From NCBI GenBank assembly GCA_904419145.1, contig CAJFQQ010000018.1:1-43083 (forward strand): a DNA stretch of 43,083 nucleotides, in the 5' to 3' direction. Made by a program: the position numbers and the translations under genes. The notes beneath the pieces were generated by a model. The model searched no databases. It saw only the letters and a list, made by a program, of their open reading frames with translations, and was not told where the DNA came from. This DNA is from an uncultured Oscillospiraceae bacterium (GTDB lineage Bacteria > Bacillota > Clostridia > Oscillospirales > Oscillospiraceae). Of the stretch, positions 17,159-25,323 are shown piece after piece. Position 1 is the first letter of the stretch. Every line of letters begins with the position of its first letter.

Positions 17159-18230
17159 TGTTTCGGCCTCCTTTGAACAGTAAGAACAGGAACATGGGCG
17201 CGCCCAGGAACGAGGTGAGGGCGCCGATGGGCAGCACCACAGGGGCCATAATGGAGCGGCCGAAGGTGTCCGCCAGGATCAGGAGCAGCGCCCCGGCCAC
17301 CGCCGAGGAGGGCACCAGATAGCGGTAATCGTTGCCCACAAAGCGCCGCATGATGTGGGGCGCCACAAGCCCTACAAAACTGATGATACCCACAAAGGAA
17401 ACCGCCACCGCCGAGAGCAGGGAGCAGATCCCCATACTGATGAGCATCACAGCCCGGGTGTTTACGCCCAGGCTCTTGGCAGTATCCGCCCCGCTCTCCA
17501 TGGCGTTGTAGTTCCATCGGTTGAACAGGAAGTAGCAGAGCGCCGCCGCCAGGACCAGCCCCAGGATCAGCAATTCCCGCCAGTTGGTGCTGCCGAGGTT
17601 CCCGAAGGTCCAGAAGACGATAGCCCCCAGTTTGGTGTCGTCGGCAAAATACTGCAGCAGGGTGCTGCCGCCGCTGAACAGGGAACTCAATGCCACCCCC
17701 GCCAGCACCAGCCCGCCGGGGCCGATATCCCGCTTGAACTGGGAGATGGCAATGACGACCAGTGTGGAGATGGAGCCGCAGACAAAGGCGCACAGTGTCA
17801 CAATATAGGGGTTATGGATGGCGATGGCGGTGGTGGCATTGGCGGAGTTGACCACACCGCCGCCGAACACCACAATCCCTACTGCCGCGCCGAAAGCAGC
17901 CCCCTGGGACACCCCCAGCGTGGAGGCGGAGGCCAGCGGGTTTCGCAAGACGCACTGCATCACCGCCCCGGCGCTGGCCAGAGCCGCCCCCACCAGAATG
18001 GCGGCGACGACCCGAGGCAGGCGGATATTCAAAACCGCTGTCCGGGCCATCTCCTCACCGCCGCCCAGCAGTACCCGGATGACCTCCGGGATGGAGATGG
18101 GGATAGAACCCACGCCCACGGCATACAGCGCCACCACAATGGCGGCGGCGCATACCACAGCCAAGGCGGTGCGTTTCCTCCGCAGATAGCGGTTATAAAC
18201 TTGTAACTGCCCGGTGGTTTCCTTGGCCAT
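17151..18230 (-). CDS. FecCD/BtuC-family ABC transporter permease
   Basis: The 359-residue protein has about ten membrane spans and the family motifs IRLPRVVAAILVGAALASAG, RNPLASASTLGVSQG and ISFVGLVAPHIMRR. A single permease gene indicates a homodimeric channel as in BtuC. It begins 6 bases after the binding-protein gene and overlaps the ATPase gene by 8 bases. It transports an iron-siderophore, haem, cobalamin or other metal complex across the membrane. Confidence 0.94.
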   Translation of the reverse strand: MAKETTGQLQVYNRYLRRKRTALAVVCAAAIVVALYAVGVGSIPISIPEVIRVLLGGGEEMARTAVLNIRLPRVVAAILVGAALASAGAVMQCVLRNPLASASTLGVSQGAAFGAAVGIVVFGGGVVNSANATTAIAIHNPYIVTLCAFVCGSISTLVVIAISQFKRDIGPGGLVLAGVALSSLFSGGSTLLQYFADDTKLGAIVFWTFGNLGSTNWRELLILGLVLAAALCYFLFNRWNYNAMESGADTAKSLGVNTRAVMLISMGICSLLSAVAVSFVGIISFVGLVAPHIMRRFVGNDYRYLVPSSAVAGALLLILADTFGRSIMAPVVLPIGALTSFLGAPMFLFLLFKGGRNNG

Positions 18231-18236
18231 ATTTCC

Positions 18237-19400
18237 TTACGCTCCCAATGTGACTTTTCCATATCCTGCGCCGGCCTCCTCCAGGACGCTCAAATAGTCC
18301 GGCTGGCCCAGGAAAAAGTCGAAAATCTCGCTGGCCTTCTCCTCGAAATCCACATCTGCGAAAGCCTCCGGGTAGAGGAGGATGCCGGTGGAATAGGCGC
18401 TGACCAGGGGGATCTCCACATTAGACCAGTGCCAAGTGGAGTTGGGCCACTGGTAGAGGTTCCCACTTTTCACCGCCTGCAGTTGCTCGAAATAGCCGGG
18501 GTTCTCAGCGTAGTCCGTCCGGACCAGTTCCATGCTGCCGGAGTCGAAGAAGATGATCACCGGGTCCCAGGCCAGGATCTGTTCCCGGTCCACCATCACA
18601 CCGCTGGAGCCGGTATCCCCGGCCATGTCCTTCGCCACATCGTTGGCGGAGAGCACTTCAAAAACAGGATAGTTGGTATAGATGCCGTCAATGCTGTGGC
18701 CGCCCTTGAAGGTGGCGCCGGTCCCCAGCACCGTGGGTTTGGTATCGTCGGGAATATCCCGGGTGCGGCTCTCCAGGTCCTCCAGGCAGGTGTTGATAAA
18801 GGTAATCACTTCCTCCGCCCGGTCGGCGACGCCGCAGACATCGCCCAAAATACGCAGGGCCTCCTCATAGTCCTTGCCAAAGAGAGTTCCCTGGGGGACA
18901 GAGACAACAGGGATACCGGTCTGCGTCTGTAAATTGTCCGCCGTATCGGCGGGGTCGGTGCAGAGAATCACGTCCGGACCCGCCAGCATGATCTCCTCGG
19001 GATAATAGGCGGTTTCTCCCATGGAATTGGTCCCGCAGTTGGGGAGTTTCGACCAGGCCTCGGCATAGGGATAGGCATAAGCCTGGATGGGGCTAGTGGC
19101 GATTTCACATTCCTCGATACCCACGATCCTGTCCGCAAGGCCCAGGTAAACAATCATGCGGGGGGTGTTGCCCAGCGGCACAATGGTTTCCACCGTGGCA
19201 GGGATTTCCACGGTGCGGCCCACGCCGTCGGTGATGGTGCGTTTCTCCGTACTGGCCTCCCCCGTATTCTGACCGGCGGTATTACCGGAACTATTTACGT
19301 TTTGTGCGTTTTCCCCGCCGGTGCCGGCGCAGGCTGTCAGGGATACCAGCAGCAGTACCGCCAGAATCCTGGAAATCCACGGTTTCCAATGATGTTTCAT
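18237..19400 (-). CDS. FecB/BtuF-type substrate-binding lipoprotein
   Basis: The start is placed at the ATG behind caggag, giving 387 residues with a lipoprotein signal (LLLVSLTAC, lipid-modified Cys24). A low-complexity Asn/Gly/Thr linker follows, then a periplasmic-binding domain of the siderophore/vitamin B12 type (ITDGVGRTVEIPATVETIVP; later EEIMLAGPDVILCTD). It is the first gene of the operon SBP-permease-ATPase-FmdE and captures the chelate outside the cell. Its promoter shares an operator-like motif with the divergent methyltransferase operon. Confidence 0.93.
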   Translation of the reverse strand: MKHHWKPWISRILAVLLLVSLTACAGTGGENAQNVNSSGNTAGQNTGEASTEKRTITDGVGRTVEIPATVETIVPLGNTPRMIVYLGLADRIVGIEECEIATSPIQAYAYPYAEAWSKLPNCGTNSMGETAYYPEEIMLAGPDVILCTDPADTADNLQTQTGIPVVSVPQGTLFGKDYEEALRILGDVCGVADRAEEVITFINTCLEDLESRTRDIPDDTKPTVLGTGATFKGGHSIDGIYTNYPVFEVLSANDVAKDMAGDTGSSGVMVDREQILAWDPVIIFFDSGSMELVRTDYAENPGYFEQLQAVKSGNLYQWPNSTWHWSNVEIPLVSAYSTGILLYPEAFADVDFEEKASEIFDFFLGQPDYLSVLEEAGAGYGKVTLGA

Positions 19401-19450
19401 GCTCTTTTCTCCTGAGAGTTTTCTATGATACACCTTGTACACTTTTCAGT

Positions 19451-19500
19451 ATTATATAGCCCCCTGTATCCCCTCGCAAGCCGGGGTGGGGGATATATTT
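19451..19500 (-). promoter_or_regulatory. Promoter of the FecBCD-FmdE operon with shared CCCCC motif (copy 1)
   Basis: Minus strand: AT-rich run, ATCCCCC (19494-19488), A, CCCCGG, C, -35 TTGCGA (19479-19474), 17 bases, -10 TATAAT (19456-19451). The block upstream of and touching the -35 recurs with the same spacing at 19656-19700 and 20026-20069. The start codon follows about 50 bases downstream. Confidence 0.75.
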
Positions 19501-19578
19501 TCAGCCATCTGCAGAATTTTTTCCAGCAGCGGAAATTTTATCCGCCGCCCGCAGCACGCCCCATTGCCCACAAGGCAG

Positions 19579-19610
19579 AAAAAAAGCCCCGCCGTTCCCC
19601 ATACGGCGGG
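19579..19610 (-). terminator. Intrinsic terminator of the short transcript
   Basis: An 8-bp perfect GC-rich stem (19588-19595 and 19603-19610, 7-base loop) is followed on the minus strand by a run of seven T. It lies about 40 bases downstream of the start predicted from promoter copy 3 and well upstream of promoter copy 1, with no gene ending at it. Confidence 0.8.
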
Positions 19611-19649
19611 ACTCTCTTTCCGCTGAGCGCATCATTTATGAACTGATCT
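19579..19649 (-). ncRNA. Putative small RNA (about 70 nt) or attenuated leader
   Basis: A complete promoter (19656-19700) and a complete intrinsic terminator (19579-19610) bracket about 70 bases on the minus strand. The transcript would have an unstructured 40-base 5' part followed by the terminator hairpin. Because the promoter carries the same motif as the two transport operons, the RNA would be made under the same conditions. It could act in trans, or be an attenuated leader that sometimes reads into the FecB gene. No known RNA family was recognised. Confidence 0.5.
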
Positions 19650-19655
19650 GCGCCT

Positions 19656-19700
19656 ATGATAACAGTGCCGGGAGCCTTCCACAAGCCCCCCCAGGGGGAT
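19656..19700 (-). promoter_or_regulatory. Third promoter with the shared CCCCC motif (copy 3)
   Basis: Minus strand: AT-rich run, ATCCCCC (19700-19694), T, seven G, C, -35 TTGTGG (19684-19679), 17 bases, -10 TATCAT (19661-19656). The architecture equals copies 1 and 2 except for one extra G. It points at a terminator about 45 bases downstream rather than at a gene. Confidence 0.65.
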
Positions 19701-20025
19701 AAAAATTTGGGAATTTTCAAAAAATATCTCTCATAGGAGGCTTTTTGCTCGATTTTGTCACTGCTTTTTCTCGCCTGATACGCCTGCATGCAGTCGAGGA
19801 TAAGATCCACCGCCTGGGCCGCGTCCTCCGCCGTAAATTTCACCTGGAAATGATCCGAAACAAAGGTGGCGTGTTAGGCGGGCGTTTCGGACCGCCGTTG
19901 GCACAGGAGAACCATGGCGCATAAAATGCATTGAAGCCACTGACCCGTTTTCAACAGGAGTAAATCGTAAAAGCCGCATTATTTTGCGGCATAATGGCCA
20001 AAAAATGCGTCGTTAATCAAATAAT
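19701..20025. other. Intergenic DNA between divergent operons
   Basis: No convincing gene. A minus-strand frame of 101 codons (19538-19843, GTG start) has no ribosome site, and it runs through promoter copy 3 and the terminator. Its first 35 codons look coding-like and may be the tail of a lost gene. Confidence 0.4.
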
Positions 20026-20069
20026 ATCCCCCAGGGGGGCTTGCTTCGGGACCTTGTGCCCTATATAAT
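20026..20069 (+). promoter_or_regulatory. Promoter of the methyltransferase-Nik operon with shared CCCCC motif (copy 2)
   Basis: Plus strand: AT-rich run, ATCCCCC (20026-20032), A, six G, C, -35 TTGCTT (20041-20046), 17 bases, -10 TATAAT (20064-20069). It matches copy 1 base for base at nearly all motif positions. The 300-base leader that follows holds a gene relic (20105-20308) before the first methyltransferase. Confidence 0.75.
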
Positions 20070-20104
20070 AATCTCGGTTTTCAGAGGAGAAACAGAAATA
20101 TATC

Positions 20105-20308
20105 ATGTGCGATACATTACAGAAAAACACGGTACAACGGTGTACGCTTCCTGCAGCGGGAACGGAGCTGTCCATTCCTGCGACTGTGATCGGCGGCGCC
20201 CGAGGTATGCGCGCAGAGCCCCAGCATATAGCAGAGTTCAGCAACGCACCATATATCGTCCGCTCCCGTGTGGAAAACGGCTTTTACAGCTGGGCGGGAC
20301 GCCGATGA
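20105..20308 (+). pseudogene. Leader frame, possible relic of an AstE/aspartoacylase-like gene
   Basis: The 67-codon frame has a segment (TLPAAGTELSIPATVIGGAR) that resembles the N-terminal strand pair of succinylglutamate desuccinylase/aspartoacylase (M14) proteins. A later part (YIVRSRVENGFYSWAGR) could be that family's C-terminal domain, so the middle would be deleted. The frame then breaks and continues one frame over towards the methyltransferase. The ribosome site is 15 bases away, which is far. It could instead be a short leader peptide. The family link is tentative. Confidence 0.3.
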
Positions 20309-20372
20309 TCTCATATGGGGAATTGCCCTGACTGTGGGGATTGGAACAAGAAGAGGAGTTACAGGCAGAAAT

Positions 20373-21089
20373 ATGGAGACAATCAAAAGAGATGTGGCAA
20401 ACTACTGGTCCTGCAGGGTGGAGAAATTCTCCGCCCTGCGGCGCAGGGAAATAGAGAGCGAAAAGAGCCTTCGCTGGCGCAATGAATTGGAGCGGTTTCT
20501 TCCGAAAGGAGGCAAACTGGATATTCTGGACATCGGCACGGGGACCGGCTTCTTCGCCCTCCTGCTGGCGGAGCAGGGACACCACGCTACAGGTATTGAC
20601 CTGACGCCGAAGATGATCGAAGAGGCGAAACGGACCGCCGACGGCATGGGGATCCATGCCGATTTTTATGTAATGGATGCGGAGGCCCCCGACTTTCCCG
20701 CCCAGTCCTTTGACGCCATTGTTACCCGGAAACTGACATGGTGCCTGCCTCACCTGGACCAGGCATACAGAAAATGGCACGAACTATTGAAACCTGGCGG
20801 ACGATTGATCAATTTTGATGCCGATTACTGCCGGGAGCGCGAAACGGTTCCGCTGCCCGCACACCATGCCCACCAGGACATCAGCGCAGACTTGATGGAG
20901 GAATACGCGCGGATGAAAGCGGTTCTGCGCCCCATGCAGCGGCCCCGGCCGCAATGGGATGTGGAACTGCTGGAACAGGCTGGGTTTCATAACATATCTG
21001 TAGATACAGACGTTTGGCAGCGGGTCTATCGGGAAATCGACGAGTTTTACGATCCCACCACCGGCTTTGCCATCACAGCGACTGCATGA
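20373..21089 (+). CDS. Class I SAM-dependent methyltransferase (first of a pair)
   Basis: The start is placed at METIKRDVANYW, giving 238 residues; the frame is open further upstream and the ribosome site (agaggag) is rather distant. The SAM-binding motif I is DIGTGTGFF (53-61), then DLTPKMIEEAK, VMDAEAPDFP and a post-II motif LLKPGGRLINFDAD. The acceptor region is specific, with RKLTWCLPH shared with the next gene's RNLTWNLPH. The two proteins are clearly paralogues. As the first gene before a metal-type importer, it may methylate a small ligand or chelator. The substrate is unknown. Confidence 0.9.
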   Translation: METIKRDVANYWSCRVEKFSALRRREIESEKSLRWRNELERFLPKGGKLDILDIGTGTGFFALLLAEQGHHATGIDLTPKMIEEAKRTADGMGIHADFYVMDAEAPDFPAQSFDAIVTRKLTWCLPHLDQAYRKWHELLKPGGRLINFDADYCRERETVPLPAHHAHQDISADLMEEYARMKAVLRPMQRPRPQWDVELLEQAGFHNISVDTDVWQRVYREIDEFYDPTTGFAITATA

Positions 21090-21106
21090 CGGGAGGGAGC
21101 GCATTG

Positions 21107-21907
21107 ATGCCGTTTAGAAGTTTTGCGCAGGAAAATATCGCCTATTGGACCAAGCGGGCCCCCAGTTATTCCGACGTACATCAGGAGGAACTGCATACGG
21201 GCCAGCGGGCGGTGTGGAGCCGGGCATTAGACGGCCGGATCCGGGAGCATTTTAGAGGGGGGCGCCGGGATGACATCCGCGTTCTGGAGGTTGGAACCGG
21301 GCCGGGCTTTTTTGCCATCATCCTGGCGGAACTGGGCTACCAGGTGACGGCCGTGGACTACACGGACGCCATGCTGGCACAGGCATTGGAAAACGCGGGG
21401 GCTCTGGCGGAACGGATCCAGTTCTGCCGGATGGACGCTGAAAAGCTGGCCTTTCCGGACAGCAGCTTCGATGTGGTGGTTTCCCGGAACCTCACATGGA
21501 ACCTCCCCCATCCCGATGCGGCCTATGCCCAGTGGGTGCGGGTGCTGAAACCGGGCGGTCTGCTGCTGAATTTTGACGCGAACTGGTATGGTTATCTGTT
21601 CGACGCCGGGGCGGAAAAGGGGCATTTGGCAGACCGCGAGAAGGTAGTGGCCACCGGTGCCGCCGATGATACCGCCGGTACCGATGTGGCGGCTATGGAA
21701 CAGATTGCCCGGCAGGCGCCCCTCTCAGGCCGCGTCAGGCCGCAGTGGGATCTGGGCGTCTTAAACGGCCTGGGTATGACCGTTTCTGCCGATCCGCACG
21801 TCTGGAAACAGGTGTGGACACAGAATGAGTGGGTCAACAATGCGTCTACCCCGATGTTCCTGGTCAGCGCGGAAAAGACTGTTGAAACAGGGAAAGCTTC
21901 GGTATGA
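21107..21907 (+). CDS. Class I SAM-dependent methyltransferase (second of a pair)
   Basis: The ATG after gggagggag gives 266 residues. Motif I is EVGTGPGFFA (61-70), followed by DYTDAMLAQALENA, CRMDAEKLAFPD, SRNLTWNLPHPDAAY and VLKPGGLLLNFDANWYGYLFD. It resembles the previous protein throughout, so the pair came from a duplication and could act as a heterodimer or on successive sites. Its TGA overlaps the ATG of the permease gene (ATGA), which ties methylation and transport into one translational unit. Confidence 0.92.
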   Translation: MPFRSFAQENIAYWTKRAPSYSDVHQEELHTGQRAVWSRALDGRIREHFRGGRRDDIRVLEVGTGPGFFAIILAELGYQVTAVDYTDAMLAQALENAGALAERIQFCRMDAEKLAFPDSSFDVVVSRNLTWNLPHPDAAYAQWVRVLKPGGLLLNFDANWYGYLFDAGAEKGHLADREKVVATGAADDTAGTDVAAMEQIARQAPLSGRVRPQWDLGVLNGLGMTVSADPHVWKQVWTQNEWVNNASTPMFLVSAEKTVETGKASV

Positions 21908-22848
21908 AACATTATGTGGTCCGGCGTCTCTTGCAGCTTATCCCGATTCTGCTGATTATCACCTTCCTGTCCTTCGGCATGATGCGGCTGGCAGGCAGCG
22001 ACGCGGTGCTCCAGCGGATGGAAAATACCGGTATGGTGGTCTCCCAGGAGGTGATTGACGCCGCCCGGGCGGAACTGGGGCTGGACAAGCCTTTTTTGAC
22101 CCAGTATTGTGCTTGGCTGGGGAACCTGCTGCGGGGGGATATGGGGACCAGTTATATCTCCGGGCAGGAGGTGTTTTCCACCTTTATTTCCAAACTCCCC
22201 GCCACGCTGCTGCTGACGGTGGTTTCCATTCTGCTGACCATCGTCGTTTCCATCCCTTTAGGGGTGCTGGCGGCAGTGAAGCAAAACCGTCTGACGGACT
22301 ATGTGATCCGGGTGGCCAGTTTTCTGGGCAACAGCATGCCCAACTTCTTTGTGGCCCTGCTTTTGATGTATTTCTTCGCCATCCGTCTGGACTGGTTCCC
22401 CGTAATCTCCAGGGAGGTCAGCCTGCAGAACGTGATCCTCCCCGCCCTGACGCTGGCAATCGCTATGTCCGCCAAATATCTTCGGCAGGTGCGCGCCACT
22501 GTGCTGGATGAACTCAGCAAGGATTACGTGGCAGGCGCAAAGGCCCGGGGCGTAAAATTTTCCGTCACACTGGCAAAAAGCGTCCTGCGGGCCTGCCTGG
22601 TCACCGTGATTACCCTTTTGACGCTCTCCATCGGCAGCCTCCTGGGCGGCACGGCCATCGTGGAATCGATCTTCATGTGGGACGGCGTGGGCAAAATGGC
22701 AGTGGACGCCATCAACATGCGGGACTATCCCATGATCCAGGCCTATGTGATGTGGATGGCGATCATTTATGTCTGCGTCAATCTGATCACGGATCTGTCC
22801 TATCGGGTTCTGGATCCCCGGATTCGGCTGGGAGGTGCAAAATCATGA
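21904..22848 (+). CDS. NikB/DppB-type ABC transporter permease
   Basis: The 314-residue membrane protein starts KHYVVRRLLQLIPILLIITF, the standard start of DppB/NikB permeases, has about six spans and carries the EAA-loop YVAGAKARGVKFSVTLAKSVLRA followed by a GGTAIVESIFMWDGVG motif. It overlaps both neighbours by four bases. It pairs with the next gene to form the channel for a nickel-chelate, other metallophore or peptide. Confidence 0.93.
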   Translation: MKHYVVRRLLQLIPILLIITFLSFGMMRLAGSDAVLQRMENTGMVVSQEVIDAARAELGLDKPFLTQYCAWLGNLLRGDMGTSYISGQEVFSTFISKLPATLLLTVVSILLTIVVSIPLGVLAAVKQNRLTDYVIRVASFLGNSMPNFFVALLLMYFFAIRLDWFPVISREVSLQNVILPALTLAIAMSAKYLRQVRATVLDELSKDYVAGAKARGVKFSVTLAKSVLRACLVTVITLLTLSIGSLLGGTAIVESIFMWDGVGKMAVDAINMRDYPMIQAYVMWMAIIYVCVNLITDLSYRVLDPRIRLGGAKS

Positions 22849-23732
22849 CAGGTACTGTTTCGGTGCGCCGCCAGAAGATCCCAAAAAACAATATCAGGCG
22901 GCGCCTGCTCTTTTTCCTCCTGCTGGCCGGGCTGCTGATGCTGGCTGTGACCTTTGCGGAACAGATCTGCCCCTATGATCCCAATGCGCAGATCTTCTCC
23001 ACGCTTGAGCCGCCCAGCGCAGCCCATCCCGCCGGCACGGATCGCTTTGGCCGGGATATGCTGTCCCGGATTCTGGTGGGGCTGCAGACCAGCGTCCTTT
23101 CCACGCTGACACTGGTGGCCATCATCACTGTGGTGGGAACGATCATAGGCGTCCTGTGCGGCCATCTGGGCGGTATGGTGGACGCATTCATGATGCGGGT
23201 TTGCGATGTATGCCTGGCCTTTCCTGGGTTGGTGTTCGCAATGGCCATTGCCGCGCTCCTGCACGGCGGACTTCAAAACGCGGTGATTGCCCTGGCGGTC
23301 ATCAGTTGGCCCAAGTATGCCCGGATCGCCCGCAGTCAGACTTTGGCTCTGGAGAGTACCGACTACGTTGCGGCAGCACGGCTGGCCGGGGACACCTCGG
23401 CGCAGATCATCTTCCGGCATATCCTGCCCAACAGCGCGGGGCCCATTCTGGTCACCGCCATGCTGGACATCGGCACCATGATGATGGAACTGGCGGGCCT
23501 CAGTTTCCTGGGGCTGGGCGCTATGCCCCCTACGGCGGAACTGGGCAATATGATGAGCGGCGGGCGGAGCATGCTGCAGACCTATCCCTGGGTCATTATC
23601 GGGCCGGGCATTGCCATTTTTGTGGCGGTGGTTATTTTTAACCTGCTTGGCGATACGGTGCGGGATTACCTGGACCCCCGCAACAGCCGCAGACAGTCGA
23701 GCGCAAATGGCAAAAAGGAGCAGGAAAAATGA
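22845..23732 (+). CDS. NikC/DppC-type ABC transporter permease
   Basis: The 295-residue protein starts at the ATG overlapping the stop of the NikB-like gene; longer starts upstream would run through that gene. It has an N-terminal span, then the family motifs HPAGTDRFGRDMLSRILVG and the EAA loop DYVAAARLAGDTSAQIIFRHILPN, ending with LGDTVRDYLDPR. It is the second channel subunit. It overlaps the binding-protein gene by four bases. Confidence 0.93.
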   Translation: MTGTVSVRRQKIPKNNIRRRLLFFLLLAGLLMLAVTFAEQICPYDPNAQIFSTLEPPSAAHPAGTDRFGRDMLSRILVGLQTSVLSTLTLVAIITVVGTIIGVLCGHLGGMVDAFMMRVCDVCLAFPGLVFAMAIAALLHGGLQNAVIALAVISWPKYARIARSQTLALESTDYVAAARLAGDTSAQIIFRHILPNSAGPILVTAMLDIGTMMMELAGLSFLGLGAMPPTAELGNMMSGGRSMLQTYPWVIIGPGIAIFVAVVIFNLLGDTVRDYLDPRNSRRQSSANGKKEQEK

Positions 23733-25294
23733 AAACAGAGAAACGGATCCTAACGCTGCTGATGGCGGTATGCCTGGCGCTTGGCGCCTTGGCGGGCTGC
23801 TCTTCTAACGAAGAAGCCTCCGACGGCGGTACGGCAGGTACGACGTTTGTGCTTGGAGACACCACGTTCAATGCGGAAAATGAAGAGCCCGATGTGAATC
23901 CGCATAACGCGTATTCCGGCTGGGCCTGTATCCGCTACGGCATTGGCGAGACGCTGTTCCGCTACTCCGATACTATGGAGATCGAGCCCTGGCTGGCCAC
24001 CGAATATGAACTGGTGGATGAACTGACGTGGCGGATTACTCTGCGGGACGGCGTGACGTTTTCCAGCGGGCGGGCCCTGGACGGCCAGGCGGTCAAGGAA
24101 TGTCTGGAGCACCTGATCGAGGTTCACGACCGGGCCCGGGGCGATCTGATGATCGACACCATTACCGCCGACAGCCAGACCGTGACCATCACCACGACAG
24201 AGCCGCGGCCCACCCTGCTGAACTACCTCAGCGACCCCTATGGCTGTATCATCGACATGGAAGTAGGGATTACGGAGGACGGCATTGTGGTCGGTACGGG
24301 CCCCTACATCGTCACATCCCTGGTTACCAGAGAGGAACTGAACCTGGTGAAAAATGAGAACTACTGGGACGGGGAGCCCGGCTTTGACAACGTGACCGTG
24401 CTGACCATCTCCGACGGCGACACCCTGACCATGGCCCTCCAGTCCGGAGAGATCGACGGCGCCTACGGCATGCCCTATGCCAGCTATCCGCTCTTTGAAA
24501 ACGAGGATTATACCTTCTCCAGCACCGCCACCAGCCGCGTTTTCTTTGTCCATATGAATTTTGAAAGCGAGATCATTCAGGATGACGCGGTGCGTCAGGC
24601 CATCGCCATGGGCATCGACAAGGAACGTTTCGTGGAGGATCTGCTGGATGGCAACGGCTATCCCGCTATGGGCGTCTATCCGGACAACTTCTCCTTCGGC
24701 GGCGACGCGGTAACGGCCAAGGGGTACGACCCTGATGGGGCAAAAGCGATTTTGGAGGAGGCCGGCTGGGTGGATACCGACGGCGACGGCATCCGGGAGA
24801 AGGAGGGCCAGACCCTGACCATCCGCTGGCTCACCTACCCCAGCCGCCAGGAGCTGCCCCTGCTGGCGGAGTCTGTGCAGGCAACCCTGGGGGAGATCGG
24901 ATTTGAAGTGATCATCAACAGCACCGCAGATCATAACAGCATCCGGGTGGATCCAATGGCTTGGGATGTCTACGCCAGCGCCATGGTCACCGCGCCCACC
25001 GGCGACCCGTCCTATTTCTTCAGCACCCACTGCCTGGACAGTTCCGCTGTCAACAACGGCCACTACCACAGCGACGAACTGGAGGCGCTGGCCGCTGAAC
25101 TGGACGAGACCTTTGATACGGACCGGCGGGCTGAACTGGCGGTGGAGATGCAGCAGATTATTCTGGATGACAATGCCTTTGTGTTCTGCTCCCATCTGCA
25201 GATGAGCATGATCTCCCAGTCGGATGTCACCGGCCTGGTGGCGCACCCCTGCGATTTCTATGAGATCACGGTGGATCTGAGGCCCGCTGAATAA
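23729..25294 (+). CDS. NikA/DppA-type (SBP family 5) substrate-binding lipoprotein
   Basis: The 521-residue protein has a lipoprotein signal (CLALGALAGC, lipid-modified Cys24) and a full SBP_bac_5 fold: EPDVNPHNAYSG near the start, WRITLRDGVTFSSG, GTGPYIV, and VRQAIAMGIDKERF. The length matches NikA/CntA (about 520-530). It overlaps the NikC-like gene by four bases. It captures the substrate outside the membrane. The family also binds peptides and haem, so nickel or a metallophore is the favoured but unproven substrate. Confidence 0.92.
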   Translation: MKTEKRILTLLMAVCLALGALAGCSSNEEASDGGTAGTTFVLGDTTFNAENEEPDVNPHNAYSGWACIRYGIGETLFRYSDTMEIEPWLATEYELVDELTWRITLRDGVTFSSGRALDGQAVKECLEHLIEVHDRARGDLMIDTITADSQTVTITTTEPRPTLLNYLSDPYGCIIDMEVGITEDGIVVGTGPYIVTSLVTREELNLVKNENYWDGEPGFDNVTVLTISDGDTLTMALQSGEIDGAYGMPYASYPLFENEDYTFSSTATSRVFFVHMNFESEIIQDDAVRQAIAMGIDKERFVEDLLDGNGYPAMGVYPDNFSFGGDAVTAKGYDPDGAKAILEEAGWVDTDGDGIREKEGQTLTIRWLTYPSRQELPLLAESVQATLGEIGFEVIINSTADHNSIRVDPMAWDVYASAMVTAPTGDPSYFFSTHCLDSSAVNNGHYHSDELEALAAELDETFDTDRRAELAVEMQQIILDDNAFVFCSHLQMSMISQSDVTGLVAHPCDFYEITVDLRPAE

Positions 25295-25323
25295 AGGAAA
25301 GTTAGGGGGAAGGAGGGGACAGC

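Noticed and set aside
19538-19843. 101-codon minus-strand frame
   Set aside because: No ribosome site; it runs through promoter copy 3 and an intrinsic terminator, so at most its first part is a relic.
20076-20372. A known metal or cofactor riboswitch in the methyltransferase leader
   Set aside because: I could not see the conserved core of cobalamin, Moco, NiCo or FMN elements, and no terminator hairpin precedes the first gene.
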